DNA of 64,000 nucleotides from positions 1,798,001-1,862,000 of the forward strand of contig OZ244803.1 of the NCBI GenBank assembly GCA_965220045.1, in the 5' to 3' direction. Each line of letters opens with the position of its first letter. Positions within the stretch are counted from its first letter, which is position 1. A program made the translations under genes and the position numbers. The notes beneath the pieces were generated by a model, which saw only the letters and a list, made by a program, of their open reading frames with translations, did not search any database and was not told where the DNA came from. The stretch comes from VXOZ01 sp965220045 (GTDB lineage Bacteria; Chloroflexota; UBA11872; VXOZ01). Positions 33,545-42,031 of the stretch are shown here, one piece after another.

Positions 33545-34882
33545 GTGGCAGTTTCCACCCCTTCACAGAAGTCGCCGTCGCTCATTCAGGCCGCTTACAA
33601 CGCGTTCAAGCTCCCCGATATCCGGCGCAAGCTGATCTTTACCCTTGGCTTGCTTACCGTCTTCCGCTTTGCCGCGCACATCCCCGTGCCGGGCGTGGAT
33701 CGTCAGGCCCTCAGGGAGCTCTTCCAGCAGCAGCAGTTCCTCGGGCTGCTCGACATGTTCTCGGGAGGAGCGCTCGCCAACTTCTCCATCGTGGCCATGG
33801 GCGTGTACCCGTACATTACCGCCACCATCATCATGCAGCTCATGACTCCGGTCATTCCGCAGTTGCAGGCGCTGTCCCGCGAAGGAGGCGAGAGCGGCCG
33901 GGCCAAGATGAACCAATACATGCGCATCGGCACCGTGCCACTGGCGGTCATGTCCGCGTTCGGACAGGCGACGATTTTCTCGCAAATGGGCGTCATTCGT
34001 GGATTTAATCTCTTCAGCGGCCCGACGTTTCTTAGCAGTCTTGCCCTCATCGTCAGCATGACCGCCGGCACGATGTTTCTCGTTTGGCTTGGCGAGTTGA
34101 TCACGGAGAACGGCATCGGCCAGGGCATTTCGCTCATCATTTTCGCCGGCATAGTGGCGCGCCTGCCTACTACCATCGGCCAGGCCGTATTCGGCCAAGC
34201 CGGCGGTACGGCTACCCTGACTCTCTTCATCATCGGCGCGCTCGCGATACTCATCGTGGTCGGCATCGTGGTGATGTATGAGGCGCAACGTCGCATACCC
34301 GTTCACTACGCCAAGCGCATGCACGGCCGCCGCCAGTACGGCGGGCAAACGACCCACATACCGCTCAAGATCAATTCCGCAGGCATGATCCCCCTGATCT
34401 TTGCCATATCATTCTTGATTTTCCCCAGCACGGTAGCCAGCTATTTCCAAGCGGCGGATGCCAGTTGGATCCGGAATGTCGCCACCTTTGTGATACGTGC
34501 CTTCGACCCGCAAGCGCCGCTTTACTGGACTTTGTACTTCATACTCGTGGTCGCCTTTACGTTTTTCTATACCGCCATCATCTTTCAGCAGCAGAACATC
34601 CCGGAAGTATTGCAGAAGAACGGCGGCTTTATACCGGGCATCCGACCCGGCCGGCCCACGGCCACATACCTGAATAGCGTCATCTTTCGCATTACACTCG
34701 CTGGAGCGTTCTTTCTCGGTCTCATCGCGGTTTCCCCCTTCATCATTCAAGGACTAACCGGCGTACAGGCCCTCATGCTTAGCAGTACGGGAATGCTCAT
34801 CGTTGTCGGTGTTGTGCAAGATACCATGAAGAATCTGGAAGCTCAGTTGATGATGCGCCAATACGAAGGATTCTTGCGCTAG
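33545..34882 (+). CDS. secY: Preprotein translocase subunit SecY
   Basis: 445-residue membrane channel of the Sec translocon with about ten hydrophobic segments. Hallmarks: FRFAAHIPVPGVD after TM1, the plug region with GLLDMFSGGALANFSIVAMGVYPYI, QRRIPVHYAKRM in the cytoplasmic loop, KINSAGMIPLIFA, and NIPEVLQKNGGFIPGIRPGRPT. GTG start; its TAG shares one base with the adk start. Confidence 0.96.
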   Translation: MAVSTPSQKSPSLIQAAYNAFKLPDIRRKLIFTLGLLTVFRFAAHIPVPGVDRQALRELFQQQQFLGLLDMFSGGALANFSIVAMGVYPYITATIIMQLMTPVIPQLQALSREGGESGRAKMNQYMRIGTVPLAVMSAFGQATIFSQMGVIRGFNLFSGPTFLSSLALIVSMTAGTMFLVWLGELITENGIGQGISLIIFAGIVARLPTTIGQAVFGQAGGTATLTLFIIGALAILIVVGIVVMYEAQRRIPVHYAKRMHGRRQYGGQTTHIPLKINSAGMIPLIFAISFLIFPSTVASYFQAADASWIRNVATFVIRAFDPQAPLYWTLYFILVVAFTFFYTAIIFQQQNIPEVLQKNGGFIPGIRPGRPTATYLNSVIFRITLAGAFFLGLIAVSPFIIQGLTGVQALMLSSTGMLIVVGVVQDTMKNLEAQLMMRQYEGFLR

Positions 34883-35634
34883 TGTCGAAATTGACGTCGT
34901 CTGAGACACCGATTGCGCTGCATGCCTCTTCTGAGAAGCAGGTAGCTGGCGGCGCGCAGCGGCCTAACGAGCCACAGAGGCTTAACCTCATCCTCCTCGG
35001 CCCACCGGGCGCCGGCAAGGGCACGCAAGCGCAGGCCATTGCCGGAAGACTCGGTCTGCGCCATATTTCCTCAGGTGAGCTCTTTCGCCAAAACATGCAG
35101 AAACAGACGCCGTTAGGACTCCAGGCGAAGGTCCACTACGACAAGGGAGAGTATGTGCCGGACCATCTGGTTATCGCCATGGTCAAAGAGGAACTCTCTC
35201 GCGACAGCCTTGAAAGAGGCACGGTGCTGGACGGATTCCCTCGTACCGTAGCGCAAGCCGAGGCGCTCAAGGACATGCTCGCTGAAATGGGACAAGAGAT
35301 CGGCGCAGCCATCGTCCTCATCACGAAAGCGGAGGAAATCGTAGAACGTGCCCAGGGACGTCGCGTTTGCCCGGAAGGACATACGTTCCATACGGTAAAA
35401 AATCCGCCGGCCGTTGCCGGCCGCTGCGACGTGGACGGTCTTCCCCTCCAACAGCGGGTTGATGACCGACCCGAAACAGTGCGGAAACGCATAGAGACAT
35501 ACAACGCCCAAACGAAGCCGCTTTTGGACTTTTACGCGGACAGACACCTGATGCGGAGTATAGACGGGAGCGGGTCCATCGAGGACGTTACGGAGAAAAT
35601 CGAAAGCGTGCTGAGCGAGATCGGCTTGCAGTGA
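34882..35634 (+). CDS. adk: Adenylate kinase
   Basis: 250-residue long-LID adenylate kinase (AMP + ATP to 2 ADP). P-loop GPPGAGKGTQ at 40-49, AMP site HISSGELFRQNM and LDGFPRTVAQAEAL, LID ~156-195. The LID zinc knuckle is altered: where Gram-positive enzymes have two C-x2-C/D pairs, this one has C163-P-E-G-H with H170, and C182-D-V-D185. About 33 residues precede the P-loop domain; the GTG at 34882 (TAGTG overlap with secY) may be too early, but no better start with a ribosome site is seen. Confidence 0.93.
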   Translation: MSKLTSSETPIALHASSEKQVAGGAQRPNEPQRLNLILLGPPGAGKGTQAQAIAGRLGLRHISSGELFRQNMQKQTPLGLQAKVHYDKGEYVPDHLVIAMVKEELSRDSLERGTVLDGFPRTVAQAEALKDMLAEMGQEIGAAIVLITKAEEIVERAQGRRVCPEGHTFHTVKNPPAVAGRCDVDGLPLQQRVDDRPETVRKRIETYNAQTKPLLDFYADRHLMRSIDGSGSIEDVTEKIESVLSEIGLQ

Positions 35635-35661
35635 TTCCACCCTTGTGCAGGTGCTGAGCAG

Positions 35662-36426
35662 GTGCAGATGACACGAGCGATACAACTCAAGACGCCGCGA
35701 CAGTTGCGTATCATGCGTCAGGCGGGTAAGATAGTAGCAGAAGTCCTTGCGCTCCTCGGCGAGCATATAGTGCCTGGTGCGACAACGGCGGAGTTGGACG
35801 CATTGGCAGATGCCGAGATAAAGAAGCGCGGGGCTGTGCCGTCTTTCAAGGGGTATCACGGGTTCCCGTGCACGATATGCGCGTCGGTCAATGAGCAGAT
35901 TGTGCATGGTATTCCGGGCGAGTATCGCTTGGAAGAAGGTGACATTCTCAGCATTGACGTCGGTGCCATTTACAAAGGGTGGCATGGCGACGCGGCAGTC
36001 ACTCATGCGGTCGGCCCGGCGAGTGCAGAGGCGGTTCGCGTCATGGGCGCGACAAGAGAAGCGCTGCACCGTGGTATTGCGGCCGCCGTGCCGGACAATC
36101 ACCTTGGCGACATCGGTTTCGCCATCCAGTCTTGGGTGGAGGCACAAGGTCTTGCCGTAATAAGGGACTTTGTCGGACATGGCATTGGAAAAGTGATGCA
36201 TGAAGCCCCGCAAGTGCCTAACTTCGGTGAAGCGGGAGCGGGGGTCAGGCTGCAACCCGGCATGACCATTGCGATCGAGCCAATGGTTTCTGTCGGGGAT
36301 TGGCATGTTAAGGTGCTCGACGATGGCTGGACTGCCGTGACTGCGGATGGCAGCCTCTCTGCCCATTACGAACATTCGATAGCAATAACAAGCAACGGCC
36401 CGGAGATCCTTACGCAAGTAGCGTAA
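35662..36426 (+). CDS. map: Methionine aminopeptidase, type I
   Basis: 254-residue dinuclear metallopeptidase removing initiator Met from nascent chains. The five metal ligands are in SIDVGAIYKGWHGDAAVTHAVG (two Asp), FVGHGIGKVMHEAPQVPNFG (His), IAIEPMVSVG (Glu) and AHYEHSIAIT (Glu). Start is GTG 35662 or the ATG at 35668. Classic adk-map-infA order. Confidence 0.95.
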   Translation: MQMTRAIQLKTPRQLRIMRQAGKIVAEVLALLGEHIVPGATTAELDALADAEIKKRGAVPSFKGYHGFPCTICASVNEQIVHGIPGEYRLEEGDILSIDVGAIYKGWHGDAAVTHAVGPASAEAVRVMGATREALHRGIAAAVPDNHLGDIGFAIQSWVEAQGLAVIRDFVGHGIGKVMHEAPQVPNFGEAGAGVRLQPGMTIAIEPMVSVGDWHVKVLDDGWTAVTADGSLSAHYEHSIAITSNGPEILTQVA

Positions 36427-36449
36427 CCGGGATTTGCACGGAGTTTGCG

Positions 36450-36674
36450 GTGCCAAAGAAAAAAGACACGATTGAAATCGAGGGCGTCGTGCAAGATGTC
36501 CTACCTAATGCAGTCTTTCGTGTCGAACTTGATAACGGACATGAGGTCACAGCACACCTCTCCGGCAAGCTGCGGTTGAATTTCATTCGGGTTGGCGCGG
36601 GAGATCGCGTTACCGTGGAGCTCTCGCCCTATGATCTGACCCGCGGCAGGATTACGTGGCGAGGGAGGAGATAA
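36450..36674 (+). CDS. infA: Translation initiation factor IF-1
   Basis: 74-residue OB-fold factor that blocks the A site during initiation. KDTIEIEGVVQDVLPNAVFRVELDNGHEVTAHLSGKLRLNFIRVGAGDRV is the family core, given as a span, and ends in SPYDLTRGRITWRGR. GTG start. Confidence 0.95.
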   Translation: MPKKKDTIEIEGVVQDVLPNAVFRVELDNGHEVTAHLSGKLRLNFIRVGAGDRVTVELSPYDLTRGRITWRGRR

Positions 36675-36679
36675 CAGAC

Positions 36680-36796
36680 ATGAAAGTACAAGCATCGGTA
36701 AAGCCGCGCTGCGAACAGTGCAAGGTTGTACGCCGTAAGCGGGTTGTGCGCATCATTTGCACGGCCAATCCTAAGCACAAGCAGCGACAGGGATAA
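36680..36796 (+). CDS. rpmJ: Ribosomal protein L36
   Basis: 38 residues (MKVQASVKPRCEQC, then a basic stretch ending NPKHKQRQG). Zinc C+ form: C-x2-C, a later Cys and a His. It lies between infA and rpsM as usual, 5 nt after infA. Confidence 0.95.
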   Translation: MKVQASVKPRCEQCKVVRRKRVVRIICTANPKHKQRQG

Positions 36797-36849
36797 TCGG
36801 GAGAACTGCGAGCCACAGTGGACTTGAAGTCGTTCACAGGAGGAGCAGC

Positions 36850-37233
36850 ATGGCACGGATTGTCGGCGTAGACCTGCCGCGCGAGAAGCACATTTGGGTA
36901 GGGCTTACGTATATCTACGGTATCGGGCGCACCACGTCGTACAAGATTCTCGAGCGCGCCCAAGTCATGCCGGATACCAAGGTGCAGGACCTTACGGAAG
37001 ATGAGGTCAACCGCATTCGCGAGGTGATTACCGCCAACCATATTGTGGAAGGCGACCTCCGGCGGGAAGTGCAGCAGAACATCGGACGGCTCATCGAGAT
37101 TGGCTGCTACCGCGGTATGCGCCACCGGCGCGGCCTGCCTGCCCACGGCCAGCGCACACGGACCAACGCGCGAACGCGCAAGGGTCGGCCCAAGACCGTG
37201 GCCGGCCGTAAACGGGCAGTTATGAAGAAGTAG
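36850..37233 (+). CDS. rpsM: Ribosomal protein S13
   Basis: 127 residues; 30S head protein contacting P-site tRNA and bridge B1. MARIVGVDLPREKHIWVGLTYIYGIG and RHRRGLPAHGQRTRTNARTRKG are diagnostic. Confidence 0.96.
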   Translation: MARIVGVDLPREKHIWVGLTYIYGIGRTTSYKILERAQVMPDTKVQDLTEDEVNRIREVITANHIVEGDLRREVQQNIGRLIEIGCYRGMRHRRGLPAHGQRTRTNARTRKGRPKTVAGRKRAVMKK

Positions 37234-37252
37234 TTATTGGGGATTTTAGCTA

Positions 37253-37642
37253 ATGCCGGAAACACGCTCACGCCCACGCAGACGTGAAAGACGCACCGTA
37301 GCACGCGGCAAGGCGTTTATACAGTCCACGTTCAACAATACTCTGATTACGATCACCGACATGAACGGGAACACGCTGTGCTGGGCGAGCTCCGGGTCGG
37401 CTGGATTCAAAGGTTCTCGCAAGGGAACGCCGTACGCGGCCCAGGTTGCCGCGGAGACGGTAGCACGAAAAGCAGCAGACTTTGGCATGGGGCAAGTGGA
37501 AGTCTCCATCAAGGGGCCGGGATCGGGGCGAGAATCGGCTATCCGATCGCTCCAGGCAGGTGGCCTGCAAGTCATGAGCATCATCGACGTAACGCCAGTG
37601 CCACACAACGGCCCACGCCCGCCCCGGCGCAGGCGCGTCTAG
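37253..37642 (+). CDS. rpsK: Ribosomal protein S11
   Basis: 129 residues; 30S platform protein near the Shine-Dalgarno duplex. VARGKAFIQSTFNNTLITITD, GFKGSRKGTPYAAQ and DVTPVPHNGPRPPRRRRV are conserved. Confidence 0.96.
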   Translation: MPETRSRPRRRERRTVARGKAFIQSTFNNTLITITDMNGNTLCWASSGSAGFKGSRKGTPYAAQVAAETVARKAADFGMGQVEVSIKGPGSGRESAIRSLQAGGLQVMSIIDVTPVPHNGPRPPRRRRV

Positions 37643-37669
37643 TTTATACAGGAGTTCTGAGGAGAGGAT

Positions 37670-38305
37670 ATGGCACGATATGTTGGCCCCGTGTGTCGGC
37701 TGTGCCGCCGGGAAGGACAGAAACTGTTCCTGAAAGGCGACAAGTGCTTCACACCCAAGTGCCCGGTTGAAAAACGCAAGAACCCGCCGGGCATGCACGG
37801 TGCAGGTGCGATGCGGCGCCGGCTGTCAGACTACGGCACGCGCTTGCGGGAGAAGCAGAAGGCCCGGCGCATGTATGGCATATTTGAGCGCCAGTTTCGC
37901 AAGTACTTTGCGCTTGCGACCTCTCGTCCTGGTGTTACCGGTGCAACTCTCCTTCAATTGCTTGAGAGTCGGCTTGATAATGTTGTCTATCGCCTCGGCT
38001 TTGCGTCCTCGCGCGCTGCGGCACGCCAGATAGTGCGGCACGGACACTTTGCTCTCAACGGCCGGAAGTGTGACATCCCATCGGCCCTCTTGGCTGAAGG
38101 CGACGTGGTAACCGTAAATGGAAACAGCCGCAACAATGAGTACTTCAAGACTGCCGCCGAGCGGCTGGATTCTGTGGCAGTGCCGAACTGGCTCACCCTC
38201 GACCGCGAGAAGCTGGAAGGCAAGGTGCTTGCGTTGCCGGCACGTCAAGAAATCGACGCCGACCTCAACGAACAATTGATCGTTGAGTACTACTCTCGAC
38301 GGTAG
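37670..38305 (+). CDS. rpsD: Ribosomal protein S4, zinc-binding type
   Basis: 211 residues; primary 16S binder and helicase-site protein. The N-terminal CRLCRREGQKLF and CFTPKC hold four cysteines (C+ form). S4 RNA-binding domain with RLDNVVYRLGFASSRAAARQIVRHGH. Confidence 0.95.
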   Translation: MARYVGPVCRLCRREGQKLFLKGDKCFTPKCPVEKRKNPPGMHGAGAMRRRLSDYGTRLREKQKARRMYGIFERQFRKYFALATSRPGVTGATLLQLLESRLDNVVYRLGFASSRAAARQIVRHGHFALNGRKCDIPSALLAEGDVVTVNGNSRNNEYFKTAAERLDSVAVPNWLTLDREKLEGKVLALPARQEIDADLNEQLIVEYYSRR

Positions 38306-38394
38306 ACGGACCGCTTCATTCAAAAGTGCCCGGGTACGGCAGCCAAATTTTGCAGAAATCACGAGCATACCTGTTTACTGGGAGGTAATTCCCA

Positions 38395-39360
38395 TTGGAA
38401 CTGCAGGAAGTACAGCCTGAAGTCAGAGTTATCGAGAGTGAAGAAAACTACGGCCACTTTCGCGTTGAGCCGTTGAAGCGCGGCTACGGCCACACGTTGG
38501 GAAACGCTATGCGGCGAGTGCTGCTCTCCTCGCTTCCCGGCGCTGCCATATCCTCTATCCGCATTACCGGAGTACTTCACGAGTTCGCAGACATTCCCGG
38601 TGTGACCGAAGACGTCACGCAGATCATACTCAATATCAAGCGCATTCGCCTGACTTGCTCGGCCGATCATCCGGTGGAGCTCTATCTCTCCGTCAATAGC
38701 GAAGGCGTTGCGACGGCATCGGATATTCAGTGCCCGCCTGAGGTCACTATCGTCAATCCCGAACAGACAATCGCAACGCTGGATTCGGAAAGCGCGGAAT
38801 TGGAGATGTATTTGACGGTGGAACAGGGCATCGGCTTTACACTGTCCGATACGCAAGAGGATACGCCGATCGGTGTCGTGCCCGTAGACGCCATATTCAC
38901 GCCGATCCGTCGCGTCGAATACCGGGTGGAACATGCCCGCGTCGGTCAGATGACCGACCTGGACGCTCTTATCCTGCGTGTGTGGACTGACGGCACGCTC
39001 ACGCCGGAGACCGCACTGGGCCAGAGCGGTCAGATATTGTGCGATTACTTTTCGCTTGTCCGCGACTTCCACCCCCTTGCGCAACGCATTGAAGTAGGGA
39101 TTGCTCGGCCGGATCCGGTTACCACAACCCCGCTGGAATCATTGCAGCTCCAAAACCGCGCATATAATGCGCTGCGGCGCGGAGGCATCAGCACCGTCGA
39201 GCAATTGCTCGCCATGGATGAAGACAGTCTCCTGAAGATCCAGGGCCTCGGCGCGAAAACACTGTCTGAGGTCAAAGAGAAGTTGGCGCAGAGCGACCTC
39301 TTCCTTACGGAATCTAATGGCACCGGCAGTGCCGAGGAAATTGAGGAGGTGCCCGTGTGA
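38395..39360 (+). CDS. rpoA: RNA polymerase alpha subunit
   Basis: 321 residues. N-terminal dimerisation domain with FRVEPLKRGYGHTLGNAMRRVLLSSLPGAA; C-terminal domain (about 245-320) with NRAYNALRRGGISTVEQLLAMDEDSLLKIQGLGAKTLSEVKEKL region that binds UP elements and activators. Start is TTG at 38395, nine bases after GGAGG. Its TGA overlaps the rplQ GTG. Confidence 0.95.
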   Translation: MELQEVQPEVRVIESEENYGHFRVEPLKRGYGHTLGNAMRRVLLSSLPGAAISSIRITGVLHEFADIPGVTEDVTQIILNIKRIRLTCSADHPVELYLSVNSEGVATASDIQCPPEVTIVNPEQTIATLDSESAELEMYLTVEQGIGFTLSDTQEDTPIGVVPVDAIFTPIRRVEYRVEHARVGQMTDLDALILRVWTDGTLTPETALGQSGQILCDYFSLVRDFHPLAQRIEVGIARPDPVTTTPLESLQLQNRAYNALRRGGISTVEQLLAMDEDSLLKIQGLGAKTLSEVKEKLAQSDLFLTESNGTGSAEEIEEVPV

Positions 39361-39710
39361 GAAAGAGGGTTTACGTTCGCAGGCTAAACCGGGACAAAAG
39401 CAAGCGCGAAGCGCTGTGCCGCAGCTTGCTCAGCACGCTCGTGCTGAAAGGCGAAGTCCATACTACGTCGGCCCGCGCCAAGGAAGTACGTTCACGTGTT
39501 GAGCGACTGATTACATTGGCAAAGCGCGGCGATCTGCATGCCCGGCGCAGAGCGCTTTCGCGCCTGCCCCATCAAGAGGCCGTCCATCACCTTTTTGATG
39601 AGCTTGGCCCGCGGTATGCAGACAGACCGGGTGGGTATACGCGAACGCTACGGCTAGGCACCCGGCGCGGCGACGGCGCGCAACTCATGATGGTCCAATT
39701 GGTTGAGTAG
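39357..39710 (+). CDS. rplQ: Ribosomal protein L17
   Basis: 117 residues; tunnel-exit protein. LNRDKSKREALCRSLLSTLVLKGEVHTTSARAKEVR region and YTRTLRLGTRRGDGAQLMMVQLVE fit. GTGA overlap with rpoA. Confidence 0.93.
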   Translation: MRKRVYVRRLNRDKSKREALCRSLLSTLVLKGEVHTTSARAKEVRSRVERLITLAKRGDLHARRRALSRLPHQEAVHHLFDELGPRYADRPGGYTRTLRLGTRRGDGAQLMMVQLVE

Positions 39711-39711
39711 T

Positions 39712-39727
39712 TCTCCCGATTGGGAGA
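39712..39727 (+). terminator. Short hairpin after rplQ
   Basis: TCTCCC-GATT-GGGAGA, perfect 6-bp stem starting 2 nt after the rplQ stop. No T run follows, so at most a weak or processing signal before truA. Confidence 0.3.
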
Positions 39728-39854
39728 CTAGCAGGGCGCTGGACGCTCTCGCATCCTGTACCATAGGCACGCAGCAAACGAAAGGGCACGCAGGAAGGAA
39801 AACATAATAGGCGCTCGCAAAGCGGCAAGAGAGATTCAAGAGTTCCGCTGTCTT

Positions 39855-40583
39855 GTGGCGTATGACGGCACACCTTTCAGTGGCTTTCAATTGCAGATCG
39901 GCAGACCCACTGTACAGGAGGAATTGGAGAAGGCAATCGAGCGCATTACGCGGCAACCGGCTCGGGTCGTACCTGCCGGACGGACGGACGCCGGTGTCCA
40001 CGCCACCGGACAAGTGATTCACTTTCGTTCGGCTTGGCCCCATCCGCCCGCCGCTCTGGAACGAGGAATGAACGCGGTATTACCGCCTACGATTGCCGTA
40101 GCCGGAATGGAACAGGCTGTAGAGGGTTTCCACGCCCGCTACAGTGCCGTGAGTAGACTGTACCGGTACGCGATCCTGAATTGCGCGACTCGGTCTCCGA
40201 TCCAACACCGCTTTGCGTTGCATCGAAGTAGACCGCTGGACGCCGACGCGATGCACACGGCTTTGCAGTCTCTTGTGGGCACGCACGACTTTCGCGCGTT
40301 CACCGCGGGGGAAGAGCCTGACGCCAGCACCGTACGCACCGTGACGGACGTCACCTGCGAGCGCAGTGGAGACATGGTGCACGTCACCGTGGAAGCGAAT
40401 GCCTTTCTGCGCCATATGGTGCGGCGGATCGTCGGCACCGCATTGGAAATTGGCGACGGCCGCCAATCGATCGAACACATAGAACGAGTACTGTCATCAA
40501 CATGCAAAGCACTGGCAGGGCCGACAGCCCCGGCCAAAGGGCTATTCTTGATCCGGGTGACCTATCCTGATACGCTCGCTTAG
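39855..40583 (+). CDS. truA: tRNA pseudouridine synthase A (start uncertain, likely further upstream)
   Basis: TruA makes pseudouridine 38-40 in tRNA anticodon stems. Signature PAGRTDAGVHATGQVIHFRS contains the catalytic Asp; FHARYSAVSRLYRYAILN and DFRAFTAGEEPDASTVRTV are further family blocks. The first canonical start is GTG at 39855 (MAYDGTPFSGFQ), which cuts off the first beta strand; the frame continues upstream with a family-like EFRCLVAYDGT and stays open to 39732 but has no ATG, GTG or TTG. A good ribosome site (AGGAAGG, 39792-39798) points to an ATA at 39804 or 39807 as the true start. Between rplQ and rplM, a classic position. Confidence 0.9.
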   Translation: MAYDGTPFSGFQLQIGRPTVQEELEKAIERITRQPARVVPAGRTDAGVHATGQVIHFRSAWPHPPAALERGMNAVLPPTIAVAGMEQAVEGFHARYSAVSRLYRYAILNCATRSPIQHRFALHRSRPLDADAMHTALQSLVGTHDFRAFTAGEEPDASTVRTVTDVTCERSGDMVHVTVEANAFLRHMVRRIVGTALEIGDGRQSIEHIERVLSSTCKALAGPTAPAKGLFLIRVTYPDTLA

Positions 40584-40608
40584 AGACGACAAAAGAGGAC
40601 CAACTGAC

Positions 40609-41073
40609 ATGAAGACCTTGGCAACTCCCGTGACGCGTCCTAGCGACATAGATCGTCGTTGGTACCTGGTGGACGCCGCGGGACAGACTCTCGGCAGACT
40701 TGCTTCGCAGATCGCGCATGTATTGCGCGGCAAGCACAAGCCACAATATGCGCCTAACGTCGACGCGGGTGACTATGTGATAGTCGTGAATGCCGCCCAA
40801 ATCGCCGTTACCGGGCGCAAGCGCGAGCAGAAGACGTATTATCGCCACTCCGGGTATCCAAGCGGCCTCTCCGCCATACTCTTGGAGGACCAGTTGGAGC
40901 GGCGTCCGGATCGCGTCATAGAGCACGCCGTGCGGGGCATGCTGCCCCACAATCGCCTGGGACGCGCACAGTTCAAGAAACTCAAGGTCTACGGCGGATC
41001 CGAGCATCCACACGAGGCCCAACGGCCCGTGCCATTTCAAGAGAGCATGACAGGAGCAAATGCCGATGAGTAG
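40609..41073 (+). CDS. rplM: Ribosomal protein L13
   Basis: 154 residues; early 50S assembly protein. RRWYLVDAAGQTLGRLASQIAHVLRGKHKPQYAPNVDAGDYV and RGMLPHNRLGRAQFKKLKVYGG regions are diagnostic. Overlaps rpsI by up to 14 nt. Confidence 0.95.
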   Translation: MKTLATPVTRPSDIDRRWYLVDAAGQTLGRLASQIAHVLRGKHKPQYAPNVDAGDYVIVVNAAQIAVTGRKREQKTYYRHSGYPSGLSAILLEDQLERRPDRVIEHAVRGMLPHNRLGRAQFKKLKVYGGSEHPHEAQRPVPFQESMTGANADE

Positions 41074-41464
41074 CGACGGAAACGCGGCCTATTACGTTGG
41101 GGTTGGGCGGCGCAAAGAGGCGGTGGCCCGCATCCGTTTGTATAGCGGCGAGCGCGGTATTGTGGTCAACGGCCGTCCGTTTGAGGACTACTTCCCGCGC
41201 ATATTGCACCAAAACGTAGTACAGGAACCCCTGGACCTCGTGGGCGCGAGCTTTCGTGTTTCTGCAAAGGTAGTGGGCGGCGGTATCAGCGGCCAGGCGG
41301 AAGCAATTCGCCATGGTGTAGCGCGTGCGCTGGTCAACGCAAATGACCAGTATCGCATGAGTTTGCGAAAGTCCGGTTTGCTCACCCGCGACGCGAGGGT
41401 CAAGGAGCGCAAGAAGTACGGACTCAAGCGTGCCCGTAAGGCTCCGCAATACACCAAGCGCTAG
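41060..41464 (+). CDS. rpsI: Ribosomal protein S9
   Basis: 134 residues; its C-terminal tail touches P-site tRNA. YYVGVGRRKEAVARIRLY, GGGISGQAEAIRHGVARAL and the ending RKAPQYTKR are classic. Start is ATG 41060 or 41066. Its TAG is part of a CTAG shared with the convergent scpB stop. End of the supercluster. Confidence 0.95.
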   Translation: MPMSSDGNAAYYVGVGRRKEAVARIRLYSGERGIVVNGRPFEDYFPRILHQNVVQEPLDLVGASFRVSAKVVGGGISGQAEAIRHGVARALVNANDQYRMSLRKSGLLTRDARVKERKKYGLKRARKAPQYTKR

Positions 41465-42027
41465 GCTTCCCGCCCCACTTCAACCTCAGGGGCCGTGCCA
41501 CCCGTAGCTTCAGCCAATTCTGCGAGGAATCGCTCTCGCTCCGGGAGGTCTTCCAAGCTGGCAAGACCGAAGTACTTGAGGAATTCAAAGGTAGTGTTGT
41601 ACTCAATTGGTCGTCCCGGCGTCGGGCGCCTCTCTCCAGCAACGACCAATTCCCGGCCAAGCAACACCGCTAGCGTATGGTCGGAACTCACGCCGCGTAT
41701 ACGTTCAATCTCAGCGCGTGTAACCGGCTGGTAATAGGCGATCACGGCGAGGGTCTCGAGGGCGGCACGGGAGAGCCTCTCGTTGCGCTGCACGCCGAGC
41801 AGTTCGCGAATGTACGGCGCCACGTCCGGATGCGAAACGAGCAAAAATGCCCCGCTCTGCTCCTGCAGCACCATTCCTCTGTCTTGCCAAACGGCCCGGA
41901 GTTCCTCGAGTGCAGACTCCACACCTCGCACCGGCTGGCGCGTTAGCCGTGCCATCTCCCGGATAGTGAGCGGCCGTTCTGCGACAAACAGAAGTCCCTC
42001 AAGCACGGCGGCGAGTGGCAATGGCAT
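41461..42027 (-). CDS. scpB: Segregation and condensation protein B
   Basis: 188-residue winged-helix kleisin-interacting subunit (kite) of the SMC-ScpAB condensin. LEGLLFVAERPLTIREMARLT start, then SRAALETLAVIAYYQPVTRAEIERIRGV and GRPIEYNTTFEFLKYFGLASLEDLP are typical. Last gene of M50-scpA-scpB; 4 nt from scpA. The smc gene is not in the window. Confidence 0.92.
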   Translation of the reverse strand: MPLPLAAVLEGLLFVAERPLTIREMARLTRQPVRGVESALEELRAVWQDRGMVLQEQSGAFLLVSHPDVAPYIRELLGVQRNERLSRAALETLAVIAYYQPVTRAEIERIRGVSSDHTLAVLLGRELVVAGERRPTPGRPIEYNTTFEFLKYFGLASLEDLPERERFLAELAEATGGTAPEVEVGREA

Positions 42028-42031
42028 GCGC

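Noticed and set aside
35113..36456. 447-codon open frame on the minus strand
   Set aside because: Antisense to adk and map; composition typical of a shadow frame.
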